The translations under genes and the position numbers were made by a program. DNA of 12,423 nucleotides. It comes from an uncultured Planctomycetaceae bacterium. GTDB taxonomy: Bacteria > Planctomycetota > Planctomycetia > Planctomycetales > Planctomycetaceae. The stretch is taken from assembly GCA_937975745.1 (NCBI GenBank), contig CALJUK010000306.1:1-12423 (forward strand). Reading direction: 5' to 3'. Below the pieces are notes generated by a model. The model made no database searches. It worked only from the letters and a program-made list of their open reading frames with translations, and had not been told where the DNA came from. Positions 6,175 to 12,423 of the stretch are shown piece after piece (the stretch's first letter is position 1; every line of letters starts with the position of its first letter).

Positions 6175-6295
6175 GTCTTGCCTCAAATCGGGGTTGAGTA
6201 GGTTGTGCAGATTAAATTGGCTTCATCGTTATTGTGGCTTACCCAAACAAACGCAAGCCAAATCCGCTGGAGTGTGGTCCGATAGTGAGGCTGCC
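6175..6295 (-). promoter_or_regulatory. Divergent intergenic region between capsid operon and recombinase
   Basis: This 121-bp gap separates the leftward capsid operon from the rightward recombinase and should hold promoters for both. On the minus strand a TTTAAT (6216-6211) resembles a -10 box, but no convincing -35 is found at 16-18 bp. On the plus strand no good sigma-70-type pair is seen. The right end holds the 25-bp repeat (6266-6290). The GAGG six bases ahead of the scaffold ATG is the only clear translational signal for the left side. Confidence 0.4.
6266..6290 (+). repeat. 25-bp perfect inverted repeat, right copy
   Basis: This plus-strand copy is identical to the minus-strand copy at 2272-2296, about 4 kb away, making a perfect inverted pair around the capsid block. 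Its last bases (GTGAGG) provide the Shine-Dalgarno of the recombinase, whose ATG begins 5 bases later at 6296. The repeat has little internal dyad symmetry. Candidate roles: crossover site for the adjacent serine recombinase, or operator/promoter shared with the left operon. Confidence 0.85.
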
Positions 6296-7309
6296 ATGAC
6301 TGAAAACTCCCCCATCCCATCATCCACTGTCTATGGGTATGCCCGTGTCTCACACCCGAATTCATTCAAAAAGGACTCTTCGATTCCTGCTCAGGCGAAA
6401 CGAATAACCGAATACTACAACCGCCACCTGTCTCATCGTGGAGAGCTTGTCATCATGGAAGAGGAAACCGCTGTCTCTGCGTACAAGGTTCCATTCCATG
6501 CCCGTCCGGTTGGATCGCAGCTCTTCGAGCGAATGGGCCGCGGTGACGCCCTCGTTGTCGACCGCGTCGATCGGCTCTGGCGCAGCATGGTTGACTTCGG
6601 GCACTTGCTGTCTTCGCTCACTGAACGAGGCGTCGACATCTTCTTCGTTCACTTCCTTGGCGACTCATTCTCTACGACCACTGCGGCCGGGAAGTTCATG
6701 CTCAACATGCTTGTCGCATTCTCTGAGCTGGAGTCTCAGCTCAAGTCGGAACGCATCAAGGAAGCGTTTGCGGCACGGGGTTTCGCGAAGAGCCCGTCGC
6801 GTTCTCTCCCTTACGGAATCATTTACAAGGACGATGACCCCGACAGTGAAATCGTCTGGGACATGACCACGTACACTGAAATGGGCGTAGCCAGGGATAC
6901 GTATATTGAACTCGGCGTCAAAGTGCCCCTGAGTAGGTGGACCCGAAAAATGAACAAAAAGTGGCGAAACTCCACTGTCGGAATCCCCTTGTTGGAGATG
7001 CGAAGAACTCTTGACAGGAAAGCCGCTGAAGCAACTGGCCGAAAACCATACACAACCACGCAAAAGCTCAAATGGGTCGGCGAGTACGTCCGATGGCGCA
7101 GTGCTTACGACTTTCTTGGGTTTACACCTGAGAGCACTCCGGCCGCGGATGTCGCTCGCGTTCCCAAAGACCTGATCAACGAAGCGTACTCTCAATACAT
7201 CTTGCGGATTGAAGAAGAAATTGAATGGCCGATAAACCGTAACTCAGTACGTGCTCGACGGCGACCAAAGCGAACGGCGGCTGAGCTAATTGAAGAATTC
7301 TGGAAATAG
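6296..7309 (+). CDS. Serine recombinase (resolvase/invertase superfamily)
   Basis: A 337-residue protein. Its N-terminal catalytic domain shows YGYARVS (R17, nucleophile S19), IPAQ (30-33), DRVDRLWRS (D92, R93 and R96 equivalent to the resolvase D-R-x-x-R active-site group), then TTTAAGKFMLNMLVAFSELES..SERIKEA (127-156), the long E-helix with its conserved glutamate. Family knowledge: such enzymes cut both strands through a 5'-phosphoserine link and catalyse inversion, deletion or integration. The C-terminal 180 residues are not the usual small resolvase helix-turn-helix and lack the cysteine zinc ribbon of large integrases, though a basic segment (RARRRPKR) near the end suits DNA binding. 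The frame extends upstream to 6086 but that part overlaps the 25-bp repeat and the scaffold gene; ATG 6296 with GAGG 5 bases before is preferred. It stands alone on the plus strand before a terminator. Confidence 0.9.
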   Translation: MTENSPIPSSTVYGYARVSHPNSFKKDSSIPAQAKRITEYYNRHLSHRGELVIMEEETAVSAYKVPFHARPVGSQLFERMGRGDALVVDRVDRLWRSMVDFGHLLSSLTERGVDIFFVHFLGDSFSTTTAAGKFMLNMLVAFSELESQLKSERIKEAFAARGFAKSPSRSLPYGIIYKDDDPDSEIVWDMTTYTEMGVARDTYIELGVKVPLSRWTRKMNKKWRNSTVGIPLLEMRRTLDRKAAEATGRKPYTTTQKLKWVGEYVRWRSAYDFLGFTPESTPAADVARVPKDLINEAYSQYILRIEEEIEWPINRNSVRARRRPKRTAAELIEEFWK

Positions 7310-7393
7310 AGTCGTGCAACGGGATGTTCCCGCTGCCTCTTCAGGTTGACAGGGTGACTCGCGGGCGCTTGTCTCTCCTAATCCTGATGAGCC

Positions 7394-7428
7394 GAGGGGG
7401 GTCAGTCTTCTGGCCCCCCTCTCCTTTT
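7394..7428 (+). terminator. Strong intrinsic terminator after the recombinase
   Basis: A 12-bp stem (GAGGGGGGTCAG pairing with CTGGCCCCCCTC, one wobble) closes a TCTT loop and is followed by TCCTTTT. It separates the recombinase gene from the DUF5131 gene, whose ATG is 15 bases beyond the T-run, so the downstream pair needs read-through or a promoter in or near this element. The rest of the 133-bp gap (7310-7442) holds a TTGACA near 7347 with no good -10 box. Confidence 0.8.
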
Positions 7429-7442
7429 ATGTTGAGGTTGCC

Positions 7443-8378
7443 ATGGGCTTGAATTGCAGCATTGAGTGGACCGATCACAGTGCTAACCTTTGGTGGGGAT
7501 GCACACATCACGGACCCGGGTGCCTGAACTGCTATGCTGAACTTCTCGCCAAGCGTGTCGGGGGACAGCGATGGGGCTCACTCTGGGGACCAGATCGCCC
7601 GCGACGCTACATCGCCGGCTGGCGGTCCACGCTCAACGGAGCCGTCCGTATCGCTCGTGAGAAGCGGCGGCGTCAGATGGTGTTCATCAACGACATGTCG
7701 GACCTGTTCGAGGATCCCGATAAGCACACCGGTCCGATGATCAATGATCATGGTGAGACGCTGAACATTCACAACAGGCAGATCGCCACAACAACAGGTT
7801 GGGACCCTCTTCGAATCAGCCACCTCGTGGACATGTTCTTCGAGTCGCTCAATGACTACCCGTCGCTCATCTTTCAACTTCTGACGAAGCGGCCAAACCG
7901 AACACTCGAGGTTCTTAAGTCGCAAGCGACTCGACTTGGGGTTGTGTCGTTCCCCAACGTCTGGCTTGGAACCAGCATCAATGAACTGAATGACAAAGCG
8001 AAGGCTGACATCCTGTCGTTGACTCAGTCTCGAGCCTTTGTCGATAAGCTGTTTGTCAGCTACGAACCGGCCACCGGGCCCTGCGATCTCCGCGGACTCC
8101 CAGACCTAACGCTGTCGTCTCTCGACTGGATCATCACTGGAGGCGAGTCCGGCCATGACGCCCGTCTGTTTGATCTCGACTGGATGCACCAAACCCAAAC
8201 CCAGGCCAGCGCAGCGAACATCGCGGTCTTCAATAAACAGCTTGGATCGAACCCACTCCAGCGTGATGAGATCACCTTCGTGAATGGCACAAAGCACGCC
8301 GATATCAGCGGGTGGCCCCCAATTCTTCGGGTAAGGGACTTCCCGATTTCCAATGAAGAATTTACCTTCGTTTCATGA
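7443..8378 (+). CDS. Phage Gp37/Gp68 family protein (DUF5131)
   Basis: A 311-residue protein with the family's hallmark start: IEWTDHSANLWWGC (7-20) followed by GPGCLNCYAE (24-33), giving C20-x6-C27-x2-C30. Further family-like segments are VFINDMSDLFED, LLTKRPNR, NVWLGTSI and ITGGESG. Family knowledge: DUF5131 (Gp37/Gp68) proteins are frequent in phages and share a cysteine cluster resembling that of radical-SAM enzymes such as spore photoproduct lyase; the reaction is not established. Length is normal. Start ATG at 7443 has GAGG 5 bases upstream. Its stop overlaps the start of the RusA-like gene (ATGA), so the two are coupled, a pairing that suits DNA metabolism. Confidence 0.88.
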   Translation: MGLNCSIEWTDHSANLWWGCTHHGPGCLNCYAELLAKRVGGQRWGSLWGPDRPRRYIAGWRSTLNGAVRIAREKRRRQMVFINDMSDLFEDPDKHTGPMINDHGETLNIHNRQIATTTGWDPLRISHLVDMFFESLNDYPSLIFQLLTKRPNRTLEVLKSQATRLGVVSFPNVWLGTSINELNDKAKADILSLTQSRAFVDKLFVSYEPATGPCDLRGLPDLTLSSLDWIITGGESGHDARLFDLDWMHQTQTQASAANIAVFNKQLGSNPLQRDEITFVNGTKHADISGWPPILRVRDFPISNEEFTFVS

Positions 8379-8821
8379 GACATCTGATCCAGTCGCTCGT
8401 CACGAAAGAGATTGAGTTTTCCGTTCCGGGGAAACCGGTCGGTAAGCCCCGCATGACACGTAGCGACACCTGGAAAGCTCGCCCCAGCGTTCTTCGATAC
8501 CGTGCCTGGGCAGATGTGGCACGGCTTTGTCTTGCTGAGGCAGGCGGTCTCCCAGACGGCTTCGAGGCCATCGGGATTGAGATGACGGCCTACATCAAGA
8601 TGGCGTCGTCCTGGCCGAAGAAAAAACGGACTGAGCTGGGCGGAACGATTCACCAGCAGAAGCCGGACGCCGACAACTTGCTCAAATGCGCCGATGCACT
8701 CTTCAAGGAAGACAAGGGGATCGTCTACACGGCAGCCGTTAAGTTCTGGCTCCCGGACGGCGACACCAATGAGCGTTTAGATATCCGGCTGCTGTTCCGC
8801 AATGCTCAGAACGGCGGGTAA
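8375..8821 (+). CDS. rusA: RusA-family Holliday-junction resolvase
   Basis: A 148-residue protein of usual RusA length. It shows the N-terminal strand FSVPGKPVGKPRMTRSDTWK (15-34), RYRAWAD (41-47) and the catalytic-type motif KPDADNLLKCADAL (96-109) with D98 and D100, then ED113KGIVY and a late conserved lysine (AVKFW). Family knowledge: RusA dimers cut Holliday junctions using a cluster of aspartates; phage versions act in recombination or genome processing before packaging. The spacing from D100 to the next candidate aspartate (D113) is shorter than in Escherichia coli RusA, so a loop may be missing. It overlaps the upstream DUF5131 gene by 4 bases and converges with the minus-strand gene at 8806, overlapping by 16 bp. 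Confidence 0.87.
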   Translation: MRHLIQSLVTKEIEFSVPGKPVGKPRMTRSDTWKARPSVLRYRAWADVARLCLAEAGGLPDGFEAIGIEMTAYIKMASSWPKKKRTELGGTIHQQKPDADNLLKCADALFKEDKGIVYTAAVKFWLPDGDTNERLDIRLLFRNAQNGG

Positions 8822-9408
8822 TCGCCACTCGCGCCGGTCATCCCGTGTGTGGTCTCAGGTAACTTCTTTCCAAGAGCCTGGACGCTGATGTCGACTGACC
8901 GGGTCCTCATGTTTTTTTCGACGACTGGCAAAACGGCAAACGAAACACCTACGTCGAGAGCTTCAATCACGCTCATCACAGCCCGCTCAAGGGTCCGCCG
9001 CACCACGGACTCTGCTTGATCCTTGCCTCGCATGTGGTCGAGTTCACGCTGTGAGATTCGGTCTTGTACTCCAACCCAGGATCGACGCACCTCTTGATTG
9101 ACGGATGTCATCGCACCATGCATACCTGTTGCGGACATGTGATGAGGTCGTGAAGTACTTACAGCGACTGCTTCACGCTCGTGAATTGTCACAGCACCCC
9201 TACCATGCTGCGCCTTTGATGATTTGTTCGCGGCGGCCGCTGCGCGTTCCGACTCAAGCTCGAGCCGTTCCTTCTTGGCCTTCACGAGATCGACTGCGAA
9301 TTTCTCTAGGAAGTCTGCCACACCTGAGAACACCACCATATCGTCGTGCTGGCGGATCAACTCCGCGCAAGCAATCAGGGTTTCTTCATCGAGGTATGGT
9401 TCGCTCAT
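8806..9408 (-). CDS. Unrecognised phage protein with coiled-coil region
   Basis: A 200-residue protein that I do not recognise. Residues about 30-62 form a charged, Ala-rich helix likely to be a coiled coil (VKAKKERLELESERAAAAA). A middle part is His/Met-rich (HHMSATGMHGAM), and a C-terminal domain (about 125-175) alternates hydrophobic and polar residues. No catalytic or metal motif is evident. Start ATG at 9408 overlaps the upstream stop (ATGA) and has GGAG 8 bases upstream. It is the last gene of the right-hand leftward operon, and its 3' end overlaps the convergent RusA gene by 16 bp with no terminator between. Confidence 0.65.
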   Translation of the reverse strand: MSEPYLDEETLIACAELIRQHDDMVVFSGVADFLEKFAVDLVKAKKERLELESERAAAAANKSSKAQHGRGAVTIHEREAVAVSTSRPHHMSATGMHGAMTSVNQEVRRSWVGVQDRISQRELDHMRGKDQAESVVRRTLERAVMSVIEALDVGVSFAVLPVVEKNMRTRSVDISVQALGKKLPETTHGMTGASGDYPPF

Positions 9409-9701
9409 CCGGTCGTCTCCAGCTCTGTAATCGAGAGCACCTCGATCCAGGTGATCCCCTTCTCTTCGTACTCCTTGCTCAGCTCATTCAGCATCCGACA
9501 CACACCCTCGCTCGTGGCAGATGTCGCATAGCGGAACTCTGTTTCGTACCGGAAGCGGTCGATACCACAGGTAACCTGAAGAAGCCGAGCAATGATGGAG
9601 AACAACACTCCAGACCAACCCGGCATTGAATCCCAGTACCTAAAGCAGACGGCATAGCAAACCGATTTTCTCTCAGGCATTGGCAGAAGGAACGTCTTCA
9701 C
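9405..9701 (-). CDS. Small phage protein of unknown function
   Basis: A 98-residue protein, not recognised. It begins at a GTG (9701-9699) that overlaps the upstream stop as GTGA; GGGAG lies 8 bases upstream. Its C-terminal half (NELSKEYEEKGITWIEVLSITELE) reads like a short helix followed by a strand, similar to many small single-domain proteins that take part in nucleotide or peptide binding, but no motif supports a role. The N-terminal part has a KSVCYAVCFRYW stretch of mixed hydrophobic and cysteine residues. The 4-base overlaps at both ends place it firmly in the coupled operon. Confidence 0.6.
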   Translation of the reverse strand: MKTFLLPMPERKSVCYAVCFRYWDSMPGWSGVLFSIIARLLQVTCGIDRFRYETEFRYATSATSEGVCRMLNELSKEYEEKGITWIEVLSITELETTG

Positions 9702-10681
9702 TTGGCTGTCTCCCGCTCTCTCTTCGCGATGACCTTCGCCTCGTACCGTTCGATTGACTCGGCGATCCTCTGGCAGCGACCGAGTGCCATCGTGACTTGG
9801 TGCGGTGTTAGGTGTTTCACGCCTCCTTTGAGGTTGATCGTATTGCGCACCTTGGTTGTCAGCTCATGAATGATCGCATGGCGACGCTTGATCGACTCTT
9901 GATGCGAGACCAAACGTCCTTTTGTTGGACCCTTGTTGCAGAAGATCCGGAAGTTCGGGACGACATGGAAACGGCTGTTGGCGTTCGTCACCACATGAAA
10001 CATGTTGCCCGATCGATGGTACGCTTTCCCCTTGAGGGTTCGCCTTGAAGCGTCGTCGTAGAAGACAACCTCGGCACCGTCCTTGATCTCTGCACCGTCC
10101 TTGGACTTTGTGCCGTACGATCCGTGTCGTGCAGTCTTGGGGTCATATGGCTCACCCCAGCCCAACCAGTTAGCCCGCTCAGTGGCAACCTTGTCGAACG
10201 CCGTGCGAGGCTTGTACTCCCTCGACTCGAAGTAGAGATAGCCGCGATCAATGAGCCAACCTGTTAGCTGGTTCTTCACACGGCGATACTGAAGACGCAC
10301 TCGATACGGCATGAGGTGTTCACGGCCATGGTCGTATCGTCCGCCATTGGGATGCCTCACGTTGATGGACTGGAAGAAGTCCACTTGGTCACATCGGTCT
10401 CCTTGCTTCAGGTAGCACTCAAGGGCCATCGGCGGTGAACCGGGCTTCTCTTGTGGCACGCTGCAAGTAAGACCATATAAGTGCGTCGATCGCAATGACC
10501 GGAATTTGTGCCCTTGCGTGTATTCTGATCTTATAATCCAGCCGGTCTTTCGCATCTGTGTAACCAACGCCTGGAATTCATCCTTCGCCCACTCTTGATG
10601 TTCATTCCGATCGCGACCGGGGTTCTCATGCAGAACAGAGAGGTGCGCGTCACTCCACCAGAAGTTGTTGGGCTCGCTCAT
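9698..10681 (-). CDS. Unrecognised phage protein with a KOW-like segment
   Basis: A 327-residue protein from ATG 10681. This start is preferred to an upstream in-frame one because it overlaps the preceding stop (ATGA) and lies close to a GGGGA. N-terminal part (10-110): WSDAHLSVLHENPG and a region with RSEYTQGHKFRSLRS, possibly a helix-turn-helix-like domain. Residues about 198-240 (GAEVVFYDD..TLKGKAYHRSGNMFHVV) have the look of a small KOW/SH3-like barrel. KDGAE occurs twice in tandem (194-198 and 200-204), matched by a near-perfect 12-base DNA repeat with an 18-base period. The C-terminus is a long basic helix (RYEAKVIAKRERETAK). Function unknown; DNA or RNA binding is only suggested. Confidence 0.7.
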   Translation of the reverse strand: MSEPNNFWWSDAHLSVLHENPGRDRNEHQEWAKDEFQALVTQMRKTGWIIRSEYTQGHKFRSLRSTHLYGLTCSVPQEKPGSPPMALECYLKQGDRCDQVDFFQSINVRHPNGGRYDHGREHLMPYRVRLQYRRVKNQLTGWLIDRGYLYFESREYKPRTAFDKVATERANWLGWGEPYDPKTARHGSYGTKSKDGAEIKDGAEVVFYDDASRRTLKGKAYHRSGNMFHVVTNANSRFHVVPNFRIFCNKGPTKGRLVSHQESIKRRHAIIHELTTKVRNTINLKGGVKHLTPHQVTMALGRCQRIAESIERYEAKVIAKRERETAK

Positions 10682-10842
10682 CCCTTTCCCCACATCTCCA
10701 AGCCGACAACCAGCTCTATCACCATAAGGATCACAACAACCATCGCTATGATGGGATTCGATCCACACTCGCACGTCGCCATGTCGAGCCAGGGAATCCC
10801 CAGGCCGTGAACGGTTGGTGTATCAATCTTTGTTGTCGGCAT
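10678..10842 (-). CDS. Very small membrane protein (54 residues)
   Basis: A 54-residue protein beginning MPTTKIDTP, chosen at ATG 10842 because AGGAG lies 9 bases upstream and the longer in-frame version would run deep into the neighbouring gene. Residues about 30-48 (PIIAMVVVILMVIELVVGL) form a strong transmembrane helix; a CEC motif precedes it. The stop overlaps the next start (ATGA), and the start overlaps the end of the upstream gene by 20 bases. Unknown function; similar small single-pass proteins are common in phage early operons. Confidence 0.6.
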   Translation of the reverse strand: MPTTKIDTPTVHGLGIPWLDMATCECGSNPIIAMVVVILMVIELVVGLEMWGKG

Positions 10843-11455
10843 AAGGCCACTCTCCTCGCGACTCAATTCCCCAGCAGGCCTCTTCGTGCTCACGAAGCCC
10901 AGCGATGTTTTTCTTGTAGTGCGTCGTTGAGGCCGTGCACCTTCGGCATCGGTACAGCACGTTCTCTTCTCCCCAGGTCGACAACACATCCCAGCCGGGC
11001 ACAACTTCTATGTGCGTGTCGGCCGGACGAAGCTCGTCGATGTCTTCAAAGCAGAGACGTTTCTGGTCGTAGCAATCCGCCAGCTTTCCGGATAGATAGG
11101 CCGGCGGGAGAACAAGGCCACGCTGAGAAAGCACATACTGCGTTATTGGGATCATCCCCTTTGCGATCACCTTGTGATCTGCCCAGTGTCCATGAACTTC
11201 GACGTTCCGCGTCTGCCAGCGAATCGTGTCTCCGATGTGGATCGGGTTTCCCATCGAGTCGTGGAGACCGGTCTCTCCATGAACGAGCTTCCCAAGATGG
11301 TCCCGCACTGACGCAAGGAGATTGAGTGCAGATAGATTGTCCTCGTCGATTTCTTCCTCGGCCGTAACGCGGTCAATGCCCTCGTCGACTCGCATCGAGA
11401 GCATCTCATACGAATCCTTGAGTGTGTGTCTTACTGCTGTTGGGTCTTGGTTCAT
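10823..11455 (-). CDS. Phage protein with C2HC zinc-binding motif
   Basis: A 210-residue protein, not recognised as a named family. It has an acidic helical N-terminus (1-60), a segment GNPIHIGDTIRW (69-80) like the small strand-turn motifs of phage accessory proteins, and a C-terminal Cys/His set C170-x2-C173-x16-H190-x3-C194 that could bind one zinc ion. Start ATG at 11455 follows the upstream stop with no gap (TGAATG) and has GGGAG 9 bases upstream. The zinc site suggests nucleic-acid or protein binding; no catalytic residues are seen. Confidence 0.65.
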   Translation of the reverse strand: MNQDPTAVRHTLKDSYEMLSMRVDEGIDRVTAEEEIDEDNLSALNLLASVRDHLGKLVHGETGLHDSMGNPIHIGDTIRWQTRNVEVHGHWADHKVIAKGMIPITQYVLSQRGLVLPPAYLSGKLADCYDQKRLCFEDIDELRPADTHIEVVPGWDVLSTWGEENVLYRCRRCTASTTHYKKNIAGLREHEEACWGIESRGEWPYADNKD

Positions 11456-11845
11456 TCAATTGGACTCCCGATTCTTGTTGCAGCAAACACGACGGGGGCG
11501 CAGCACACCAACATGGACATGCCGGCCGCATATTTCGTCCGCCGAGGGAAGCCGCTGGTTCGCCGCGATCTGCTCGCATCGCTGGCAGATAAGTCGATCA
11601 CCAGGATCAGCTACAAACGTGATCCGCTCACCTGTCTGGCCTGCCGTCCCATTGCCACAGAGATACTGCACCCAGGAGTGGGTCTTCTCCCCCTGCCGGT
11701 CATGGAAGTCACCAGCGTGCTTCACGCGATGAACGAGCATTGCCATTGAGTTAATGACGAACGGCGCGGAATGTGACCACTCCCTCATATCAAGTGACGG
11801 ATGCTTCCGTTTCAGTTTCGGGAGTTCTATGACATCAATTGGCAT
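11456..11845 (-). CDS. Small cysteine-rich phage protein
   Basis: A 129-residue protein from ATG 11845, chosen for its GAGGAG 7 bases upstream; the longer in-frame version runs over the upstream gene. The C-terminal half is Cys/His-rich: C63, C87-x2-C90 (CQRCE), then LPSADEICGRHVHVG (99-113) with C106, H109 and H111, and CC at 121-122. The tight set suggests a structural zinc site. LPSADE..GRHVHVG looks like a conserved phage signature, but I cannot name a family. It overlaps the preceding gene by 11 bases and abuts the next one. Confidence 0.65.
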   Translation of the reverse strand: MPIDVIELPKLKRKHPSLDMREWSHSAPFVINSMAMLVHRVKHAGDFHDRQGEKTHSWVQYLCGNGTAGQTGERITFVADPGDRLICQRCEQIAANQRLPSADEICGRHVHVGVLRPRRVCCNKNRESN

Positions 11846-12077
11846 CCAGGTGCTCCTCGATATGGTCCACCGCCGCGCTGAGCGACTGGAAACAAATACG
11901 TTGTAGGTATCGCGTGTCACGCCGTGACGGGGGCACCTCGTAAATCCACTCTCCGCTCTTTGTGAAAACGAGACCGTCCTTCTTGATCTGGAAGAGCGTC
12001 CCATCAGGATTGCCGCGGATCGTCACAGCACGTGACTCATCGATTTCGACATGCCACTCAACTGGGGACACTTTCAT
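11835..12077 (-). CDS. Small phage protein of unknown function
   Basis: An 80-residue protein (MKVSPVEWHVEI...). Two adjacent ATGs (12080 and 12077) are possible; the second is preferred because AAAGG lies 6 bases upstream. The sequence alternates strands and turns (AVTIRGNPDGTLFQIKKDGLVFT) and ends in an amphipathic helix (AAVDHIEEHLDAN). No motif is recognised. It overlaps the LexA-like gene by 20 bases and the next gene by 11 bases. Confidence 0.6.
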   Translation of the reverse strand: MKVSPVEWHVEIDESRAVTIRGNPDGTLFQIKKDGLVFTKSGEWIYEVPPSRRDTRYLQRICFQSLSAAVDHIEEHLDAN

Positions 12078-12357
12078 CATTAGCCTTTCGATCGCGGTAA
12101 CGCTTCTCGCCCAGCTTTAGAAGGTGCTTGTCAATGCTTGGCGTGCGAACCGTGCGACTGTCTCCTTTTTCCCGCAAAATCCGCCCTTCAGCTTCGAGCT
12201 TATCCAGGTGTACCTGGACACTCCTCGGCGACTGAAGCCCTACGATCCGCATGAGTTCGCGGACCGTGGGTGGGAAGCGATGTTCAATCCAGAAATCCTC
12301 AATCGCTTCTAATATCTGGTCGCGGCGGCGAACGCCGGCCTCTGCCTGATGAGTCAC
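12058..12357 (-). CDS. Stand-alone LexA-like winged-helix DNA-binding protein
   Basis: A 99-residue protein that matches the N-terminal DNA-binding domain of LexA: R..QILEAIEDFW (12-23), FPPTVREL (28-35), VGLQSPRSVQVHLDKLEAEG (39-58), RIL and a final R68 as in the LexA wing. Full-length LexA has about 200 residues; the cleavage site and Ser/Lys peptidase domain are absent, so self-cleavage in the SOS response is not expected. It is probably a transcription regulator of phage genes or of LexA-type operators. The start is GTG at 12357, preceded by AGGAG 7 bases upstream and overlapping an upstream stop as GTGA. Confidence 0.82.
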   Translation of the reverse strand: MTHQAEAGVRRRDQILEAIEDFWIEHRFPPTVRELMRIVGLQSPRSVQVHLDKLEAEGRILREKGDSRTVRTPSIDKHLLKLGEKRYRDRKANDESVPS

Positions 12358-12423
12358 GTGTTATCTCCTGGTGTTTCACAAACGTCTGGTTTGGGTTGCT
12401 TCACGGTGAGTCCCTGATCGGAA
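12354..12423 (-). CDS. 3' end of an upstream gene, cut by the window edge
   Basis: A frame open from the window edge to TGA at 12356-12354 encodes 22 residues ending KPDVCETPGDNT. The stop overlaps the LexA-like gene's GTG (GTGA), the same junction type used elsewhere in this operon, which is the main support. Too little is visible to assign a function. Confidence 0.4.
   Translation of the reverse strand, partial: SDQGLTVKQPKPDVCETPGDNT

Noticed and set aside
6086..6295. In-frame N-terminal extension of the recombinase from an ATG at 6086
   Set aside because: It would overlap the scaffold gene start and the whole intergenic region on the opposite strand, and has no family similarity; ATG 6296 has a proper ribosome site and begins just before the catalytic domain.
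7346..7375. TTGACA near 7347 as a promoter for the DUF5131-RusA pair
   Set aside because: No acceptable -10 box at 16-18 bp spacing, and the strong terminator at 7394-7428 lies between it and the genes.
7384..7421. CTGATGAG before a GC-rich stem, like a hammerhead ribozyme core
   Set aside because: The GAAA element and the flanking helices required by a hammerhead are missing; the stem is better explained as the recombinase terminator.

Overview
The window looks like part of a tailed double-stranded DNA phage or prophage whose host is probably a planctomycete. The phage call rests on a capsid module (scaffold-like protein, major capsid protein, likely capsid-decorating protein) lying beside a serine recombinase, a Gp37/Gp68-family (DUF5131) protein, a RusA-like Holliday-junction resolvase and many small tightly overlapping genes. 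The host guess rests on one protein (1321-2136) that carries the N-terminal LEPR-XLL-type motif (here LEERVLLTA after an arginine-rich start), which is typical of exported planctomycete proteins. No rRNA, tRNA or CRISPR array was seen.

Layout. (1) Positions 53-2136, minus strand, read leftwards: LEPR-XLL protein, DUF7694-like protein, two small membrane proteins, and a phage-type glycosyltransferase that stops early near the window edge. (2) Positions 2137-2381: a non-coding gap holding an intrinsic terminator for the capsid operon and one copy of a 25-bp repeat. (3) Positions 2382-6174, minus strand: scaffold-like protein, major capsid protein, a free-standing HNH endonuclease with two zinc fingers, and a decoration-like protein. 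A large hairpin covers the HNH ribosome binding site. (4) Positions 6175-6295: a divergent intergenic region holding the second, inverted copy of the 25-bp repeat. (5) Positions 6296-8821, plus strand: serine recombinase, strong terminator, DUF5131 protein, RusA-like nuclease. (6) Positions 8806-12423, minus strand: an early-type operon of small phage genes headed (within the window) by a stand-alone LexA-like winged-helix protein. Its last gene converges on the RusA gene with a 16-bp overlap.

How the genes fit together. Nearly all minus-strand junctions are stop/start overlaps (ATGA, GTGA, TGATG) or very short gaps, so the left and right blocks are probably translationally coupled operons. 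The most unusual structure is the perfect 25-bp inverted repeat that brackets the whole capsid block (2272-2296 and 6266-6290). It sits 5 bp before the start codon of a serine recombinase. It may be an invertible-DNA recombination site, or a shared promoter/operator of two outward-facing transcription units; the sequence alone cannot decide. The repressor-like LexA fold protein and the HNH hairpin point to further layers of regulation.
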